Of a stretch of DNA of 64,000 nucleotides, positions 36,649 through 48,019 are shown piece after piece. Position 1 is the stretch's first letter, and every line of letters starts with the position of its first letter. A program made the translations under genes and the position numbers. The notes under the pieces were generated by a model. It saw nothing but the letters and a program-made list of their open reading frames with translations. It made no database searches and was not told the DNA's origin. The stretch spans positions 1,736,001 to 1,800,000 of the forward strand of contig JAPVLO010000097.1 of the NCBI GenBank assembly GCA_027257055.1. The letters are read 5' to 3'. The DNA is from Cephalopachus bancanus (lineage: Eukaryota; Chordata; Mammalia; Primates; Tarsiidae).

Positions 36649-37199
36649 AATAGCAAAAACATGGAACCGACCATGCTGCTCATGGAAAGTAGACAGGCTA
36701 AAAAAAGTGGTACATATACACAATGGAATGTTAGGCAGCCATAAAGAAGGACAAAATTATGAACTTCATGGCAACTTGGATGGATTTTGAGTCTCTACAC
36801 TGAGTGATCTATCACAGAAACAAAGAACTGAGTACCACATGTTCTCATGCACAAGTAGACCCTGAACAATTATCATAATACTATAAGAAAGGGATTGGCA
36901 GTAGTGGGAAACTGCCAAGGTGGGGGAGGTGTACACTTCATCAATAAATGCACCTGATCTCAAACCAGGTGAAGTGGGGACAAAAGTGAGGCTCAAATTT
37001 GACGTGTACAATGATCATTTGTATACCTAATCCTGAATCGGACCCCACATCTTAAAAGAAAAACAACCAAATGAAAGGGGAAAATAAGTAAATAAACCAC
37101 AAGATCCTAGACTTTGAGCCTAATATTATACTTAGTTATAATTAGGTAAGACTGGATGATTTTTGGATAGAATGATGAGTCTATTTTGGATGGGATGGT

Positions 37200-39115
37200 A
37201 AGTATATTTTACATGTGAAAGAAATGTGTATTGTTATGACCAAAAGAGCATATCTCATCTTCCACTCTGAGAAAGAAATAAAGAATTTGGGGGGCTTCTT
37301 CAAACTCTGAATGTAGCATATTCTCTTCTCGACAACATTGTTCCAACCAATTTACCTGGCAACATCTTTCTATAGGACTCCAAAGCAGATCCAATATGAA
37401 TACAAGTAGCTTGTCACTGGGTCATAGACCTAGTTGACTCGTATCTATGGTGGGAACAATGCCATGGCAAGTTGTAATGGAAAAATTATATTATCTAAAC
37501 TTCGGTTTCTAAATAAAGGTTTTATGCCATCTGCAGCACTATCAAAAAGCATTTCTACTAAGCCTAATATTGATGTGGCCTCTAATCATGAGACATTAAA
37601 TGTCTAGGTAGTCAGAGGTGCCCACCATGAGTGGACTCTGCAAGACCAATCAAGTCAAGATTTAAGCAGGTTCAGTGACATCCCTTGCAATATAAGAGTG
37701 ATATATCTAGGGTAGGCACTAGCAGTGTAAAAGTCACAAGTAAGCTGCACTAATAACTGACCGAGACCTTATATGTGAAAATCTACCATAGTTCCATTAC
37801 TGCCTATTCTCTTCTCATACCTATGCCAAAATGGAGTGGGTTAACTTATAACAAAAGCCAAGGATAGTTCATTGAAGGGTCTATCCCTAGACCCTTGGTA
37901 TATTGGTGCTAGTTGAAAATGGACTGCTAATGCACAGCCACTCTTGGGGTGGCCCTAAAACACAGAGCTGAAGGAAAGTCTACAGAATAGGCAGATCTGC
38001 ATGCTCTTGATCCTCAGCAAAGCAGCCAACAGATATGTGAAAAAGTACTCAACCTCACTAATCATTAAAGAAATGCAAATTAAAACCACACTGAGATACC
38101 ACCTAACTCCAGTCAGAATGGCCATCATCAATCACTCAAAAAACAACAGATGCTGGTGAGGATACAGGGAAAAAGGGACACTTCTATACTGTTGGTGGGA
38201 GTGTAAACTAGTACAACCTCTGTGGAAAACAGTTGGGCGAAACTAAATGAAAAAAGTTGAGGTGTTCACTTGATCATCGACAAAGTGTATAAAGAGAAAC
38301 GATCTGAAGCAAGAATGTAGAAAAATTCGAATGAGGGTGGCTGAGCAGATTGGTCAGGGGCTGGAGGGTAAAGTTTGGAAGATTAGGACAAGAAGGCCTG
38401 TGAAAGAGGCACGTGGATAGACACATGGGAGTTGGCATGAAGTGTGAATGTTTTTGTATTGCTTGTTTGTTCCTTCTAGAATAAATCTACCTCTAACGAT
38501 GCTTTAAACAATCAGGTAGGTAGAATCACACAGCAAAATGACATCAGCCAGCTCTGTCCCTGGCCAGTCATTACTTGCAAATTAGGCAAATGAATGTGGT
38601 AGACATAGTGGCAGGAACTGGAGCTATACAAAGAATAAACATAGATGAGAACTATACACAGAACCCACACCAAAACTCACCCTCAATACTGTTGACTACC
38701 CTACCTACCAAAACAGAGATAAGTGGCGAGCCTGTGTCATGGCACCATACTTTGAGGAGGCCAATGGGGTGGCAACTGACTTTCTCGAATCCCTTGTATC
38801 CTAGAAGAAAATCTTCTTGATTGAAATTGACACATACTCCAAGGATACATTTTCCTTTGTTGCTCACAGGGCCTCTTCCAGCACCACATTTGAAGTCTTA
38901 CAGAGAATTTGAATCATTGAAACTGAGTTCTGCACTACATCACACTAAACGAAATGACTGCCTTCACAGCAAAAGAATTGTGACAGTGGGCAGAAGACCA
39001 TGGGATCCTCTAATCTATTGCATACCACATCACCCAGAAACTGCTTGCTTGTTAAAACAGTTGGACAGTCTTTTATACATGCCATTGAGGCACTAGTTGG
39101 AGATGATACCCCATG
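37200..39115 (+). pseudogene. ERVL-class endogenous retrovirus pol remnant
   Basis: The region follows the order of a class III (ERVL-like) pol gene in badly broken frames. The 3' part is the clearest. At about 38760-38960 the frames encode an integrase core remnant, including an IDTYS motif that contains the first acidic residue of the catalytic triad. At 39020-39060 there is HHPE with a degraded neighbourhood, the site of the last catalytic Glu. The part before 38017 resembles reverse transcriptase/RNase H sequence of the same family, less securely. An L1 fragment splits it at 38018-38243. Stops and frameshifts are frequent and no protein can be made. No env or gag was identified. Confidence 0.65.
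38018..38243 (+). mobile_element. L1 ORF2 fragment lacking a 3' end
   Basis: GCAGCCAACAGATATGTGAA to TGTGGAAAACAGTTGGGCG is late ORF2 on the plus strand (compare 11040-11255). It stops without 3' UTR or poly(A), and no flanking duplication is visible, which is unusual for a target-primed insertion. ERVL-like pol sequence lies on both sides. Confidence 0.85.
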
Positions 39116-39317
39116 AGAAAATAGTTACATCCTTTAAAAATAATTACGCTAAATAAAGGAACAGTGGTAGATCTTCTGAATCCAGGAGCCAAATGGTAGA
39201 AGTAGTAGATCAATAATCTTTAAAAAACTATAAATTAATTTTTAAAAAAGTAATAAAAGCTTTCTGAAAAGCAGGAATGATTCTACTTACACATAAAGTG
39301 AAATTTTGTTTTCAATA

Positions 39318-39834
39318 GTGTGATAGGCTGAATCTAAAATGGCTCCCAGTGACTTTTGTCTACTAGTTCTCATGCCTTTGTGTTATACCTTCCTATTGCA
39401 TATTGGCTGGACTTAGTGACTTATTTCTTATGAATAGAATATGGCAAAAATTATGGGATGCCCCTTTCAAGATTAAAGAAGATAAGACTTGTTCCTATTT
39501 ATGCTCTCTTGTCCTTTTGCTTGTTTACTCTGAAAGAAGCCAGCTGTCTGATGGAAAGACCCACATGGCAGGAAACCAAAGGAGACCTCCAGCAAAAAGT
39601 GCAGAAGTTAAATCCTTCCAAAACCCCTTGTGTCGATTTATCCCAAGTCATGTCTAAAAATGAAACTATAATACCAGCTGACACCTTAATTGCAGCCTTG
39701 TGAGAGACTCAGAGCCCCAGGACCCAGACAAGCTATGGTTAGATTCCTGACCTGTATAAACTGAGTTTAAAATGTGGTTTTAAGCCACTGAGTGTGGGAA
39801 TAATTTTATGCAAAAATAAGTAAACACACAGAGA
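39318..39834 (+). mobile_element. MLT1-type MaLR LTR
   Basis: It starts TGTGATAGGCTGAATC, carries AAAATGGCTCCCAGTGAC, AGAATATGGCAAAAATTATGG, CCTTGTGAGAGACTCAGAGCC and TTTTAAGCCACTGAGTGTGG, and ends near GTAAACACA. That is the complete MLT1 LTR order. Overlapping 60-84-codon ORFs are fortuitous. It follows the ERVL remnant in the same orientation, but the two belong to different families, so this is probably a coincidence. Confidence 0.85.
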
Positions 39835-39835
39835 T

Positions 39836-40465
39836 TATCTTTTTATGTTTCATATATTTTTAAGATTTAAAAGTTTTAAAAGAAACAAACGTTAGCCAAA
39901 CTGTGTAGGTTCTACTTTTAACTTGAATCCCATACATGTTGTCTTCTTTGAACTTTGTGACCAGCTTGGCTTTTCCGTTTTAATAAGGGAAGTGGATTTT
40001 GACTGAGACCTGGATAATTTAGTTCATCCTCTCTATCCTTTGATTTGGAAAATGCTGAAAAGTGCTCTGGTTAATTCTATGTAAAAAAATGAAAACTATG
40101 AGTACTAAAAGGGAAATTTTAAAATATCAATCTTCTAAATGTTTGCTCTTTGGGTTTTTTTGTGTGCTTTTTAAAGATTTTTTTCAGATTGCATCTGTGA
40201 GACAATGTCAGTCTAAATTTACTCAGAATATTTTATTGATTTTATTCCCCTTGGAATCACTAACATCACAAGTAGTAAGACTTGTATGTCTAAGTTGCTG
40301 ATAATATTAAGACTGGGATAAAGCATCCCTTTAGTTCAAAGTCGCTATAATTAAAGAACCTCTTTTATAATCTATATCTCTACAGTGTATAATAGCAAGC
40401 CTAATGTCAAATGTACTGAAAAGCTCACAAGTTTTTACCTTGTTTGGTTTTGCTTGATGCCCATG
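39836..40465. other. No feature recognised
   Basis: Intergenic, AT-rich; no identifiable repeat. Confidence 0.4.
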
Positions 40466-40473
40466 GGGAAGAT

Positions 40474-40748
40474 TTTTTTTTTTTTGAATCGGAGTCTCAC
40501 TGTGTCACCGAGGCTGGAGTGCGTGGCATGCTCATGGCCACTCCAGAATTAACCTGCTGGGCTCCGGGTGATCCTTCCACCTTAGTCTTTCAAGTAGCCA
40601 GAGCTACAGGCGTGTGCTGCCACACCCAGCTAGAGAGGAGGTCTTGTCAAGTTGCCTGGGCTGATCTTGAACCCGTGGGCCCAGGCAATCCACTCACCTA
40701 GGCCTCCCAAAGTGCTGGGATTACAGGATAAGCCACCGAGTCAGGCCT
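40474..40748 (-). mobile_element. Alu lacking its middle linker
   Basis: Reverse Alu from poly(T) at 40474 to GAGTCAGGCC at about 40748. It carries the AACCTGCTGGGCTCCGG signature of the local Alu type but is more diverged, and the middle A-rich linker region is deleted (AGCTAGAGAGGAGGTC at 40628). The 8-bp flanking repeat GGGAAGAT occurs at 40466-40473 and 40749-40756. Confidence 0.88.
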
Positions 40749-40756
40749 GGGAAGAT

Positions 40757-41647
40757 ATTTTAATGGGACATGTAGCTTCTATGACACTCTGTTTTCCTCC
40801 CATTTCTCATATTTTCTCTTCTCAAGACTCAGTCTAGAGTTCCTTTCCTTCCACTCATATATTATACAATGTTTACCATTCAATTCTATCCTTATTTTCT
40901 ACTCTGAACACATGGTTTGGGTAAATACATGCACAATTCAACATTAGCTCTCTGTCTAGTACAGTTTCCAAAAACCTTCATTTGAGTTTGGCTTTTAAAA
41001 CTTAGGGTTCCACATAAGTTGTGGTAAAGCTAAGTCAAAAAAATGGGTACTTTTTGCAGGGGACTGTGGCCTCTGAGGAGTCTCTGAAATTGTAACAAAA
41101 GGAAGAATCAATGACATCAGCTTTTATACTTCTAGGTACAGTGTTCTTCATTGGCTCTTCATTCTTTATCTTAGTAGCATGTCCCATTTTCTGATGATGT
41201 AGGAGGCTGGAAGTCAAGCAAAACAATGAAAATGAGAAATAGATTAATGCATATGGTCTGCATCATAAAATAAACAAGAGGCTTGGGTTTGAAAGGTAGG
41301 ACTTGGAGACAGTGCTAGATACAACAAGCCTCAGGACAAATACACCCTTCACAAAGCACTTATCTAGGGCTTCTGGGTAAAAAGGGAGTCACAAAGGTGA
41401 CATTTTAGAAAGTTCACTTTTAGTCATGATGTATATTCCTGCCCACAATTTGTATTTAATTTATCCATAAAATCCATAATATATCCATATATATTATACT
41501 ACTAGACCTATTCAGATTAACGTCCCACAAACATCACTCATTCACTCCTTCAAAATTCACATGTACCAAAAGGACTCATTCTTCTAAAATCTCCTGTTTC
41601 TTTGGCCTCTTATTTCAGTTAAAGAAACTAGCCAGGAACCTCAGCCA
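40757..41647. other. No feature recognised
   Basis: Single-copy-looking intergenic DNA. Confidence 0.4.
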
Positions 41648-42212
41648 GAAAAGAGAAAGCCCCTTATTGGATTTCCACCATGCTCTACATTGTGACACGC
41701 ATTGTTACTAGTTATGTCCTCTGCTGCAGACATAGAATGTTTATTTCTTATTTTAAATGCCTTCTATGGAATATTAAGAAAGACAGCCTGGTTGGGTGGC
41801 TCAGCCTGTAATCCCGTGCTTTGGGAGACTGAGGTGAGTGGAGTCCGCGGGTTCGAGACTCGCCTGGGCAACTTGGCGAGACCTCATCGCTACAATAATA
41901 AATCACAAAATTAGCCGGGCGTGATAGCGCGTGTCTGTAGTTCCAGCTACTTGGAAGCCTGAGGTGGAAGGATCACCGGAGCCCAGCAGGTCGAGGCTGC
42001 GGTGGCCGGGAGTGTGCCACTGCACTCCAGTCTGGGCGACAGAGTGAGACTCCAGCTAAAAAAAAAAAAAAAAAGACAAATGGGTTGTAAAAGATACTTT
42101 CTTATTTCAGATATTTTACCATTTGGGAAGTATTCTAATGATTTTGTTCCATCTATACCATCATTTACTATATGATCAGATGTATTCATCATATTTTACT
42201 TACATTTAAAAT
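41648..42212 (+). repeat. Duplicated segment, copy A (Alu-occupied)
   Basis: Starting at GAAAAGAGAAAGCCCCTTATTGG, this ~272 bp (without the Alu) matches 43839-44124 in the same orientation at roughly 85-90% by eye, then similarity stops at CATTTAAAAT. Landmarks shared include TTATGTCCTCTGCTGCAGA, ATTTTAAATGCCTTCTATGG and CATTTACTATATGATCA. Copy B has a 12-bp insertion near 43925. Either a local duplication or two copies of an unnamed repeat. Confidence 0.85.
41786..42071 (+). mobile_element. Alu within duplicated segment A
   Basis: Full dimer with poly(A) at 42058-42074. AAAGACA flanks both sides (41779-41785 and 42072-42078). The paralogous segment at 43979-43986 reads GAAAGACAAATAGGG with no Alu, a natural empty site that proves the insertion boundaries. 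Confidence 0.93.
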
Positions 42213-42339
42213 CTTTTTTTTCCCACCTCACTATAGCTATGTAAAATTTAGGGTCTCACTTTTTAACCCATTATTTTAATAATCTCCTAAATGGCATTAA
42301 TCTCAGTTTCTCTCTTGCTGTGATATTTGAGGGTCATCC

Positions 42340-42850
42340 TTCTAAAGTCAGAAATGAATTGTTCCTTTTTTGCGTAAAATTTGAGCCACCTTCCATTACT
42401 TCCATGATAAAATACATTTTCTTCCTATCTCTCCAACCTCACTCATGCTATTTTCCTCTGTTCCATTCAACATTATATAATGATAGTTTCCTGAATGTGT
42501 TATTTGGCTATACGCTCTGTGCTTTTGAATATGCTGTTCTGCACTGCATGGAATAATATCTTATCCATCATGTCAGCCTGGCAAGCTCATATTCATCCTT
42601 CAACACCTAGCTCAAATTTCTTTTGTCCTCTCTAAAACCTTGATCACTATCTTTATGAGGTATCATTTTGTCTTACACACATCTTTTACAGCACACATAA
42701 CACTGTACTTCAATTGTTTGATGAGATATTTTCTACCTTGGTAGAAATACAGTTCTCATGGGAGGAATATATCTTATTTATTTTTGTATTGCTAGTGTCA
42801 TAAATAGTGCCTAACACGTGATTGAGGACTAATATGCTGCTTGAATAAGT
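42340..42850 (+). mobile_element. L2 LINE 3' end
   Basis: Ordered L2 landmarks: CACTGCATGGAATAATATC, ATCCTTCAACACCTAGCTCAA, AACCTTGATCACTATC, TTCTCATGGGAGGAATATATC, TTTGTATTGCTAGTGTC and TAGTGCCTAACACGTGATTG. Plus strand, moderately diverged. Confidence 0.8.
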
Positions 42851-43129
42851 TGATTGATGGATGGATAGATGGGAAGATGGAACACATTATTAAAAATTAT
42901 AAACCATGTTATTTTAATACCGTGGTTAATAAAAAATGAACATGTATTCTCTTTCTTTTCCAAAATTGAATCATATTTTCTGTCATGTAAAAAATATAGT
43001 TTTTATTTCCATTGTTTATTACAGATGCCTCCCATCTCCAAAGAGAAGAATTACCAGTTAGCAGAACACTCTAAATATTGCCATTTTGTTGACATGGAAT
43101 CTGAAGGTGCTTTCAAACCTTGAGAGTCT

Positions 43130-43370
43130 TTTTTTTTTTTTTTTTTTTTTTTGTTTTGTTTTTTTGTTTTTTTTTTTTGGTTGGAGTCTCACTCTGTCGC
43201 CCAGACTGGAGTGCAGTGGCCGCTCCCGGCCACCGCAGCCTCGACCCGCTGGGCTCCGGCGATCCTTCCACCTCAGCCTTCCAAGTAGCTGGAATTACAG
43301 GCATGCGCTACCACGCCCGGTTGATTTTTTGATTTATTGTAGAGATGAGGTCTCGCTGCCCAGGCGGGTC
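43130..43370 (-). mobile_element. 5'-truncated young Alu with exact target-site duplication
   Basis: A long T-rich run (43130-43178, with G interruptions) is followed by a reverse Alu that stops inside the left monomer at CAGGCGGGTC. The exact 14-bp direct repeat AACCTTGAGAGTCT flanks it (43116-43129 and 43371-43384). 5' truncation is common for L1 but unusual for Alu. The body is close to the 36353 copy, so the insertion is recent. Confidence 0.95.
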
Positions 43371-43384
43371 AACCTTGAGAGTCT

Positions 43385-43838
43385 ATGGTGTTCATTTGGA
43401 CATCTAGGTGCTCTGTGTCTGCTTGTTTCTAGGGTCTACATATTCTCTTATTCAACAAACATTAGTTTAGCCTCTACTGTGTTCTTGATATTGATTTTGG
43501 ATAAGATTAACTAAACTGCATTGAGCTTTATGGATCAGGAATCTGGTCATAAACTAGATGTGTGATCCACAATTTTGGATTTGCTGCAAAGCCTTGCAAT
43601 CCAGGTGTTCCCAGAAAAAAAGTGTTGTAGAAGAAAAAGAAAATTTAAAAAATTGCTCCGCAATAGAAATAAAAAAGTATACATCCTCACTGATTGTTTG
43701 GCTAAACTTCATTCAGCTCTTGCAAACTTTACTAGTATATTTTTGCATAGATATGCATGTTGCGAATTAGACATCGGGGTTATTTTTGTCCTATCATGGT
43801 CCAACATACCCTGGAATTAGATGTAGCTGGACCTCTAA
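43385..43838. other. No feature recognised
   Basis: Intergenic; chance ORFs only. Confidence 0.4.
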
Positions 43839-44124
43839 GAAAAGAGAAAGCCCCTTGTTGAGTTTCCACCATGCTCTGCATTGTAACACACATTGTCCCC
43901 AGTTATGTCCTCTGCTGCAGATGCAGAATCAAATAGAATGTTTATTTCTTATTTTAAATGCCTTCTATGGCTTATTATGAAAGACAAATAGGGATTGTAG
44001 AAGATACTTTCTTATTTCAGATTTTTTCTACCATTTTAGAAATATTCTAATGATTTTGTTTTATTCACACCGTCATTTACTATATGATCAATTGTAGTCA
44101 TCATATTTTACCTATATTTAAAAT
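43839..44124 (+). repeat. Duplicated segment, copy B (empty Alu site)
   Basis: Partner of 41648-42212, about 2.2 kb downstream in direct orientation. It lacks the Alu. ATGCAGAATCAA near 43921-43932 is absent from copy A. Flanking sequences on both sides are unrelated between copies. Confidence 0.85.
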
Positions 44125-45468
44125 AAGTTCAGAGGGTTTTAAAAATTATTAAAGTCAGCAACATGTAAACTTAGTTCTGCTTACAGATGGAACCAACATA
44201 AACAACAAATTGTTCTTCCTTAATCAGAAATTCTTGACTAGTATCATACCTTTACTGAAATTGAAGATTTTATTTTTGAATGTTAACTGAATTTATTAGG
44301 ACAAAAGTGATATAAATTTTAAAATGATAAGCCTATAGCCAAGTATTAGACTTTCAGTAATGCTTTCTGCTCTTTAAATACTAAACTAAACATGCGCTCT
44401 TTCATTTCTCTTGTGTGCTAGAAGACAGATGGGGGAGAAGCTTCCTCCAACTCTCTCCTGCAGTCTTGATCCTCCAGGGTAGCACTGCAGTCCCTGAGCC
44501 TCTAGTTTCCCAACTGTCAGATCTGATATTTCTCTGAATATCTCAGAGACATACAGCAAAGTAACTGAAGGGATGCTGAGTTCTTTGAGTCTACAAGATT
44601 TCCTGGGAGGTCTTATACTGACCTCTAAGGAAATTGGTGCATCTTGAAAGCAAAATTTCTGTGCTACTGCTTAATGGAAACTGTTCCTTCCTTCTTTGGC
44701 CCCATGAAAACTTTGCGTCTATGGATTTATTATATGCTGCTTTCAAAATCGGTCCTGGATGCAAGACAAAATCATAACATTCCATTTTAACCCAAATGAA
44801 AATTTCTGGCATGTAATCAGAAGTATTATAATAGCAAATAACTGAAAATTGAGCAAAGTGAAAATCTTACAAGATGAGAAACGTGAAGTTTATATGTGAG
44901 CACCATTTCTATGCTAAAAGAGCTCAATAAATATTTGCCAAAGGAATGGATTCTTTCCTCTTTTTATTTCCTTTTTGAATTTTGGAAAGTTTAGTTTGTA
45001 CAGTTCATATCTAAAATTCTGAATTTTTCTTGGTTACAAACTTGGAAGGTTTTGAAAATAAGACCAGGTGGTTGAGTCCAAGGCATTACATTTGGGGTAT
45101 TGTATTCCCCCAGGGTAATAGTCTGTCAAGAAAACCATCATGAGACACTCAGTCTACATTCTTTTGTCAGAACTTGTATGGAATGAGACTCTGGAGGCTC
45201 TCTGCAGGAGATAATCTAATGTTCTGTGTTGATGAGTTGACAATGGTGAATTTGTGAATGCATAGCTTTCATGTTGTTAATATTGAGATAAAGACATTAC
45301 CTTTGAGAGATTTCTTCTGGCTTCCTTCCTTCCTTGGGATAAACATCAGGGATGTTTCTTTATTACGGCATCAGACCAGTGTGGAACTACTGTTCTGATA
45401 AGTAAGATTTTCCCAGTTGCAAATTTTTCTAGCTTAATAAGACTCACTAATTGCCCCCCCCCACTTTG
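44125..45468. other. No feature recognised
   Basis: Single-copy-looking sequence with no coding or repeat signature I recognise. Confidence 0.4.
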
Positions 45469-45469
45469 G

Positions 45470-45775
45470 ACTTTATCATAAAGGAATGAAGTACAAGTCA
45501 GGATTAGGTTTATAAGCAATGCATATGCAGGTGAAGTTTGGGCCTCCAACTGGTCCTTACTTCCCCTGGTTTAGGAACAGTTACTCTATGTTGTTAGGTG
45601 CCCTCCTACCTCCCTCCCTCCCCTGGGGGTATCTCGTGACTGCTGATCCCTTCCTTGTGCTCATGTGATTAATGTCCAGTTCCCATTAATGAGTGCAGAA
45701 CATGTGGCATTTGGTTCTTTGTTTCTGAATAATGCTTATTTACCCTTTACTGCACTAAGGTTAGGTTGAAGAACA
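45470..45775 (-). mobile_element. Older L1 3' end fragment
   Basis: Plus strand shows GTCAGGATTAGGTTTATAAGC, GGGCCTCCAACTGGTCC, TAGGTGCCCTCCTACC and ATGTGGCATTTGGTTC, the reverse of an L1 3' UTR. It is more diverged than the copies at 12600 and 13031 and carries the 'GGCCTCCAACTGGTCC' variant also seen at 53080, so it is an older subfamily. Confidence 0.8.
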
Positions 45776-45779
45776 TTTT

Positions 45780-48015
45780 GTCTTCATCATCTGCTTTTCA
45801 CATGTGATTTCAAACCTCTCCCATTCCTTAGCATTCTTGTTTGTGTTTTGAGCCAATTGTTTTTCTTTCCTAACCTCTCTAGAACTTTTACTCATTTTGC
45901 TTTCATTTCCAAGAAAAAAAAAATGTTGTCCAAAATGTTTACTCTAGAATACTTACTTTCTGAAAGTTGGACTTGACATTGCATGCACTGTAGGTTTAGG
46001 ATCCTGCACTGAGGCACAGAAACTGTGGTAACTCTAACTGAATTCCCAAGCAGAGTTGGTACATATGTTTGTGACACATGTTCTCAGCTAGCGGCAAAGC
46101 TCAAAATAAAGTCTATCTATCATAACAAGCTGTATACCACAAAAGCTAGAATTTGATCAGCCAGTTACATCACGAAATGACAGTCCCACAAGTTGGCGAA
46201 GTACACAGCCACCACAGGATTCTACAGTAGAAAAACATAAATGAGGAGTAGGAAAAAGTAAATGAGATTTTGGCCATGTATTATAGAAGTGTCCCTTTGA
46301 TGGCCTCTGCAAAAATCTTCTAAATTCATTCTATAACTAAAAAAGAAAAAAAAATCAAGTTTCTCATTCCTAAGTATTACACTGTATTTCTAAGCATTTT
46401 ATGCAGAATCCCAATTAAGCTCTTAAAATACCTACCATCACTTTTCTACAGAAACAGTGTTTTCTGAGCATATTTACTTGTGCTTTCACATTTTGTCTAC
46501 ATTGTTATACAGTCTGATATTTATGATGCTTTCTTCAGCTCCTTCTTCATCTACATAAGGTCTTATTTCCTCCATGAAGGCTGCTTAAATGATTGAAGCT
46601 CTCCTTGATATCCCCTAATAGATGTAATAGATCTAGTATGCGGTATATATTCTATTTTATATGTATATTGTGAATCTTAAAATATCAAAGTTATCTCTTT
46701 GATTTTTGTTTAGAAAAATGCCCTTTCCCAAATCAAATCTTTGCATATATAATAATTAACTGTCTTGCTGGGTTAGTGAGTTTTCTTTAAAAATAAGACT
46801 TATCTAAATTTTCTAATTTATTGGATAAACAATGTATGGAAGAATGATAGCTAGCACTTCTTTGCCTAGTGTTTTCATTATTCATCTATGTTCAATCAAC
46901 ATTGTAACTGATTGGTTAGACTTCCAGCTTGGGTTCAGTTTTAGTCAACAGTGTGTTGGAATTATTGCAAAAGTGATCAAACTGAGGAAATAGATACTAC
47001 ATACTTGACTTTAAAGTACTCTGAAGTCAGTGAACTAAAGAAGCAACTTATTTGATTGAAGTGTGAGCTTTCTCAAATTGGTTTCTTGGCAAGAAACCTA
47101 AAAGCAGAAATAATGCCAGTTAAGAAAATAACTCATCAGTTGCATTTTCTCCTACGATAGATTGTGCTTTACGGAAAATTATTTTTTCTTACTTGAAGTG
47201 ATAGTAGTCATGTGGCACTTAAGTCTATATCCATTTTCTCTGACATGCTCCCAAATGGAATTTTTTTTTTCCTGCTGAATATTGCTACCAAATCAGAATT
47301 TACATTCCATGAAGTTTTTGTATCCCATATATTTTTTCTAAATTTAAATGTTGGACAATTGTTTAAGTTTTTATTTTTCAAGGACAATGGAAGATAAAGA
47401 TGAGTTTATAAGTAAATGCTTTTTTTTTCTAATTAGCACTGCTAGTTTTGAAAAGAAGGAACCAAAAAACCAAAATTAAACAGTTGTGTTAGAGTGACAC
47501 AAACCTAGAACGTAATTGTTCTGAGACATTTAGAAAATAAAAGCATGGTTTTTTGAGAAGCATAAACATGAAATACTCTTGGCTCTTTAAGAACTGACTA
47601 GAAGATAATTTGGACAGTGGCTCTAAAAGAAAAATAGTCACACCATTAACAAGAAGTTACAGATACAGCTGGTGTCCTCTGTATTAATATTACTGAAATT
47701 CGCATACTGAAAACATACATTCCTAAACATTTGGGCTATGGGAGACTATATACTGAAAAAAAAGTGACCACCACTACACATAAGTTAACTTTCATCTTTC
47801 ACGTGAATATCAGAAAAAAATTAGTGTCCCCATAGCCAAATCTTTCTGTTTGACCATATTGATCAATGCATTATCTTACTCAGAATACTTATCAAAAACT
47901 TTGTTAACATAATAATCATTTCAATGAGTAAATAATAGAATGAACATAAACACAGAAATTATAACTAATTAAAAAACCCACTAATATCATATACCATTAT
48001 ATATAACATTATATA
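45780..48015. other. No feature recognised
   Basis: 2.2 kb of AT-rich DNA. No gene or identifiable repeat; very old repeats cannot be excluded. Confidence 0.4.
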
Positions 48016-48019
48016 ACAA

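Larger units (their letters stand above)
34072..37065 (+). mobile_element. 5'-truncated L1 hosting an LTR, a foldback and two Alus
   Basis: L1 sequence starts at CCATCCTACCCAAGGCAGTC (late ORF2) and is recoverable as 34072-34260, 35057-35360, 35755-36339 and 36662-37060. Peptide remnants include IIKTAYYWYKNRH (35070) and SLMINETEHF in antisense frames. Coding is destroyed by stops. The 3' UTR (36830-37060) is the long form, with CTGATCTCAAACCAGG at 36954. Insertions inside it: a solo LTR (34267-35052), a 39-bp inverted repeat (35315-35400), and Alus at 35442 and 36353. About 100 bp of ORF2 is missing at the foldback. Its own flanking duplication was not found. Confidence 0.9.
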
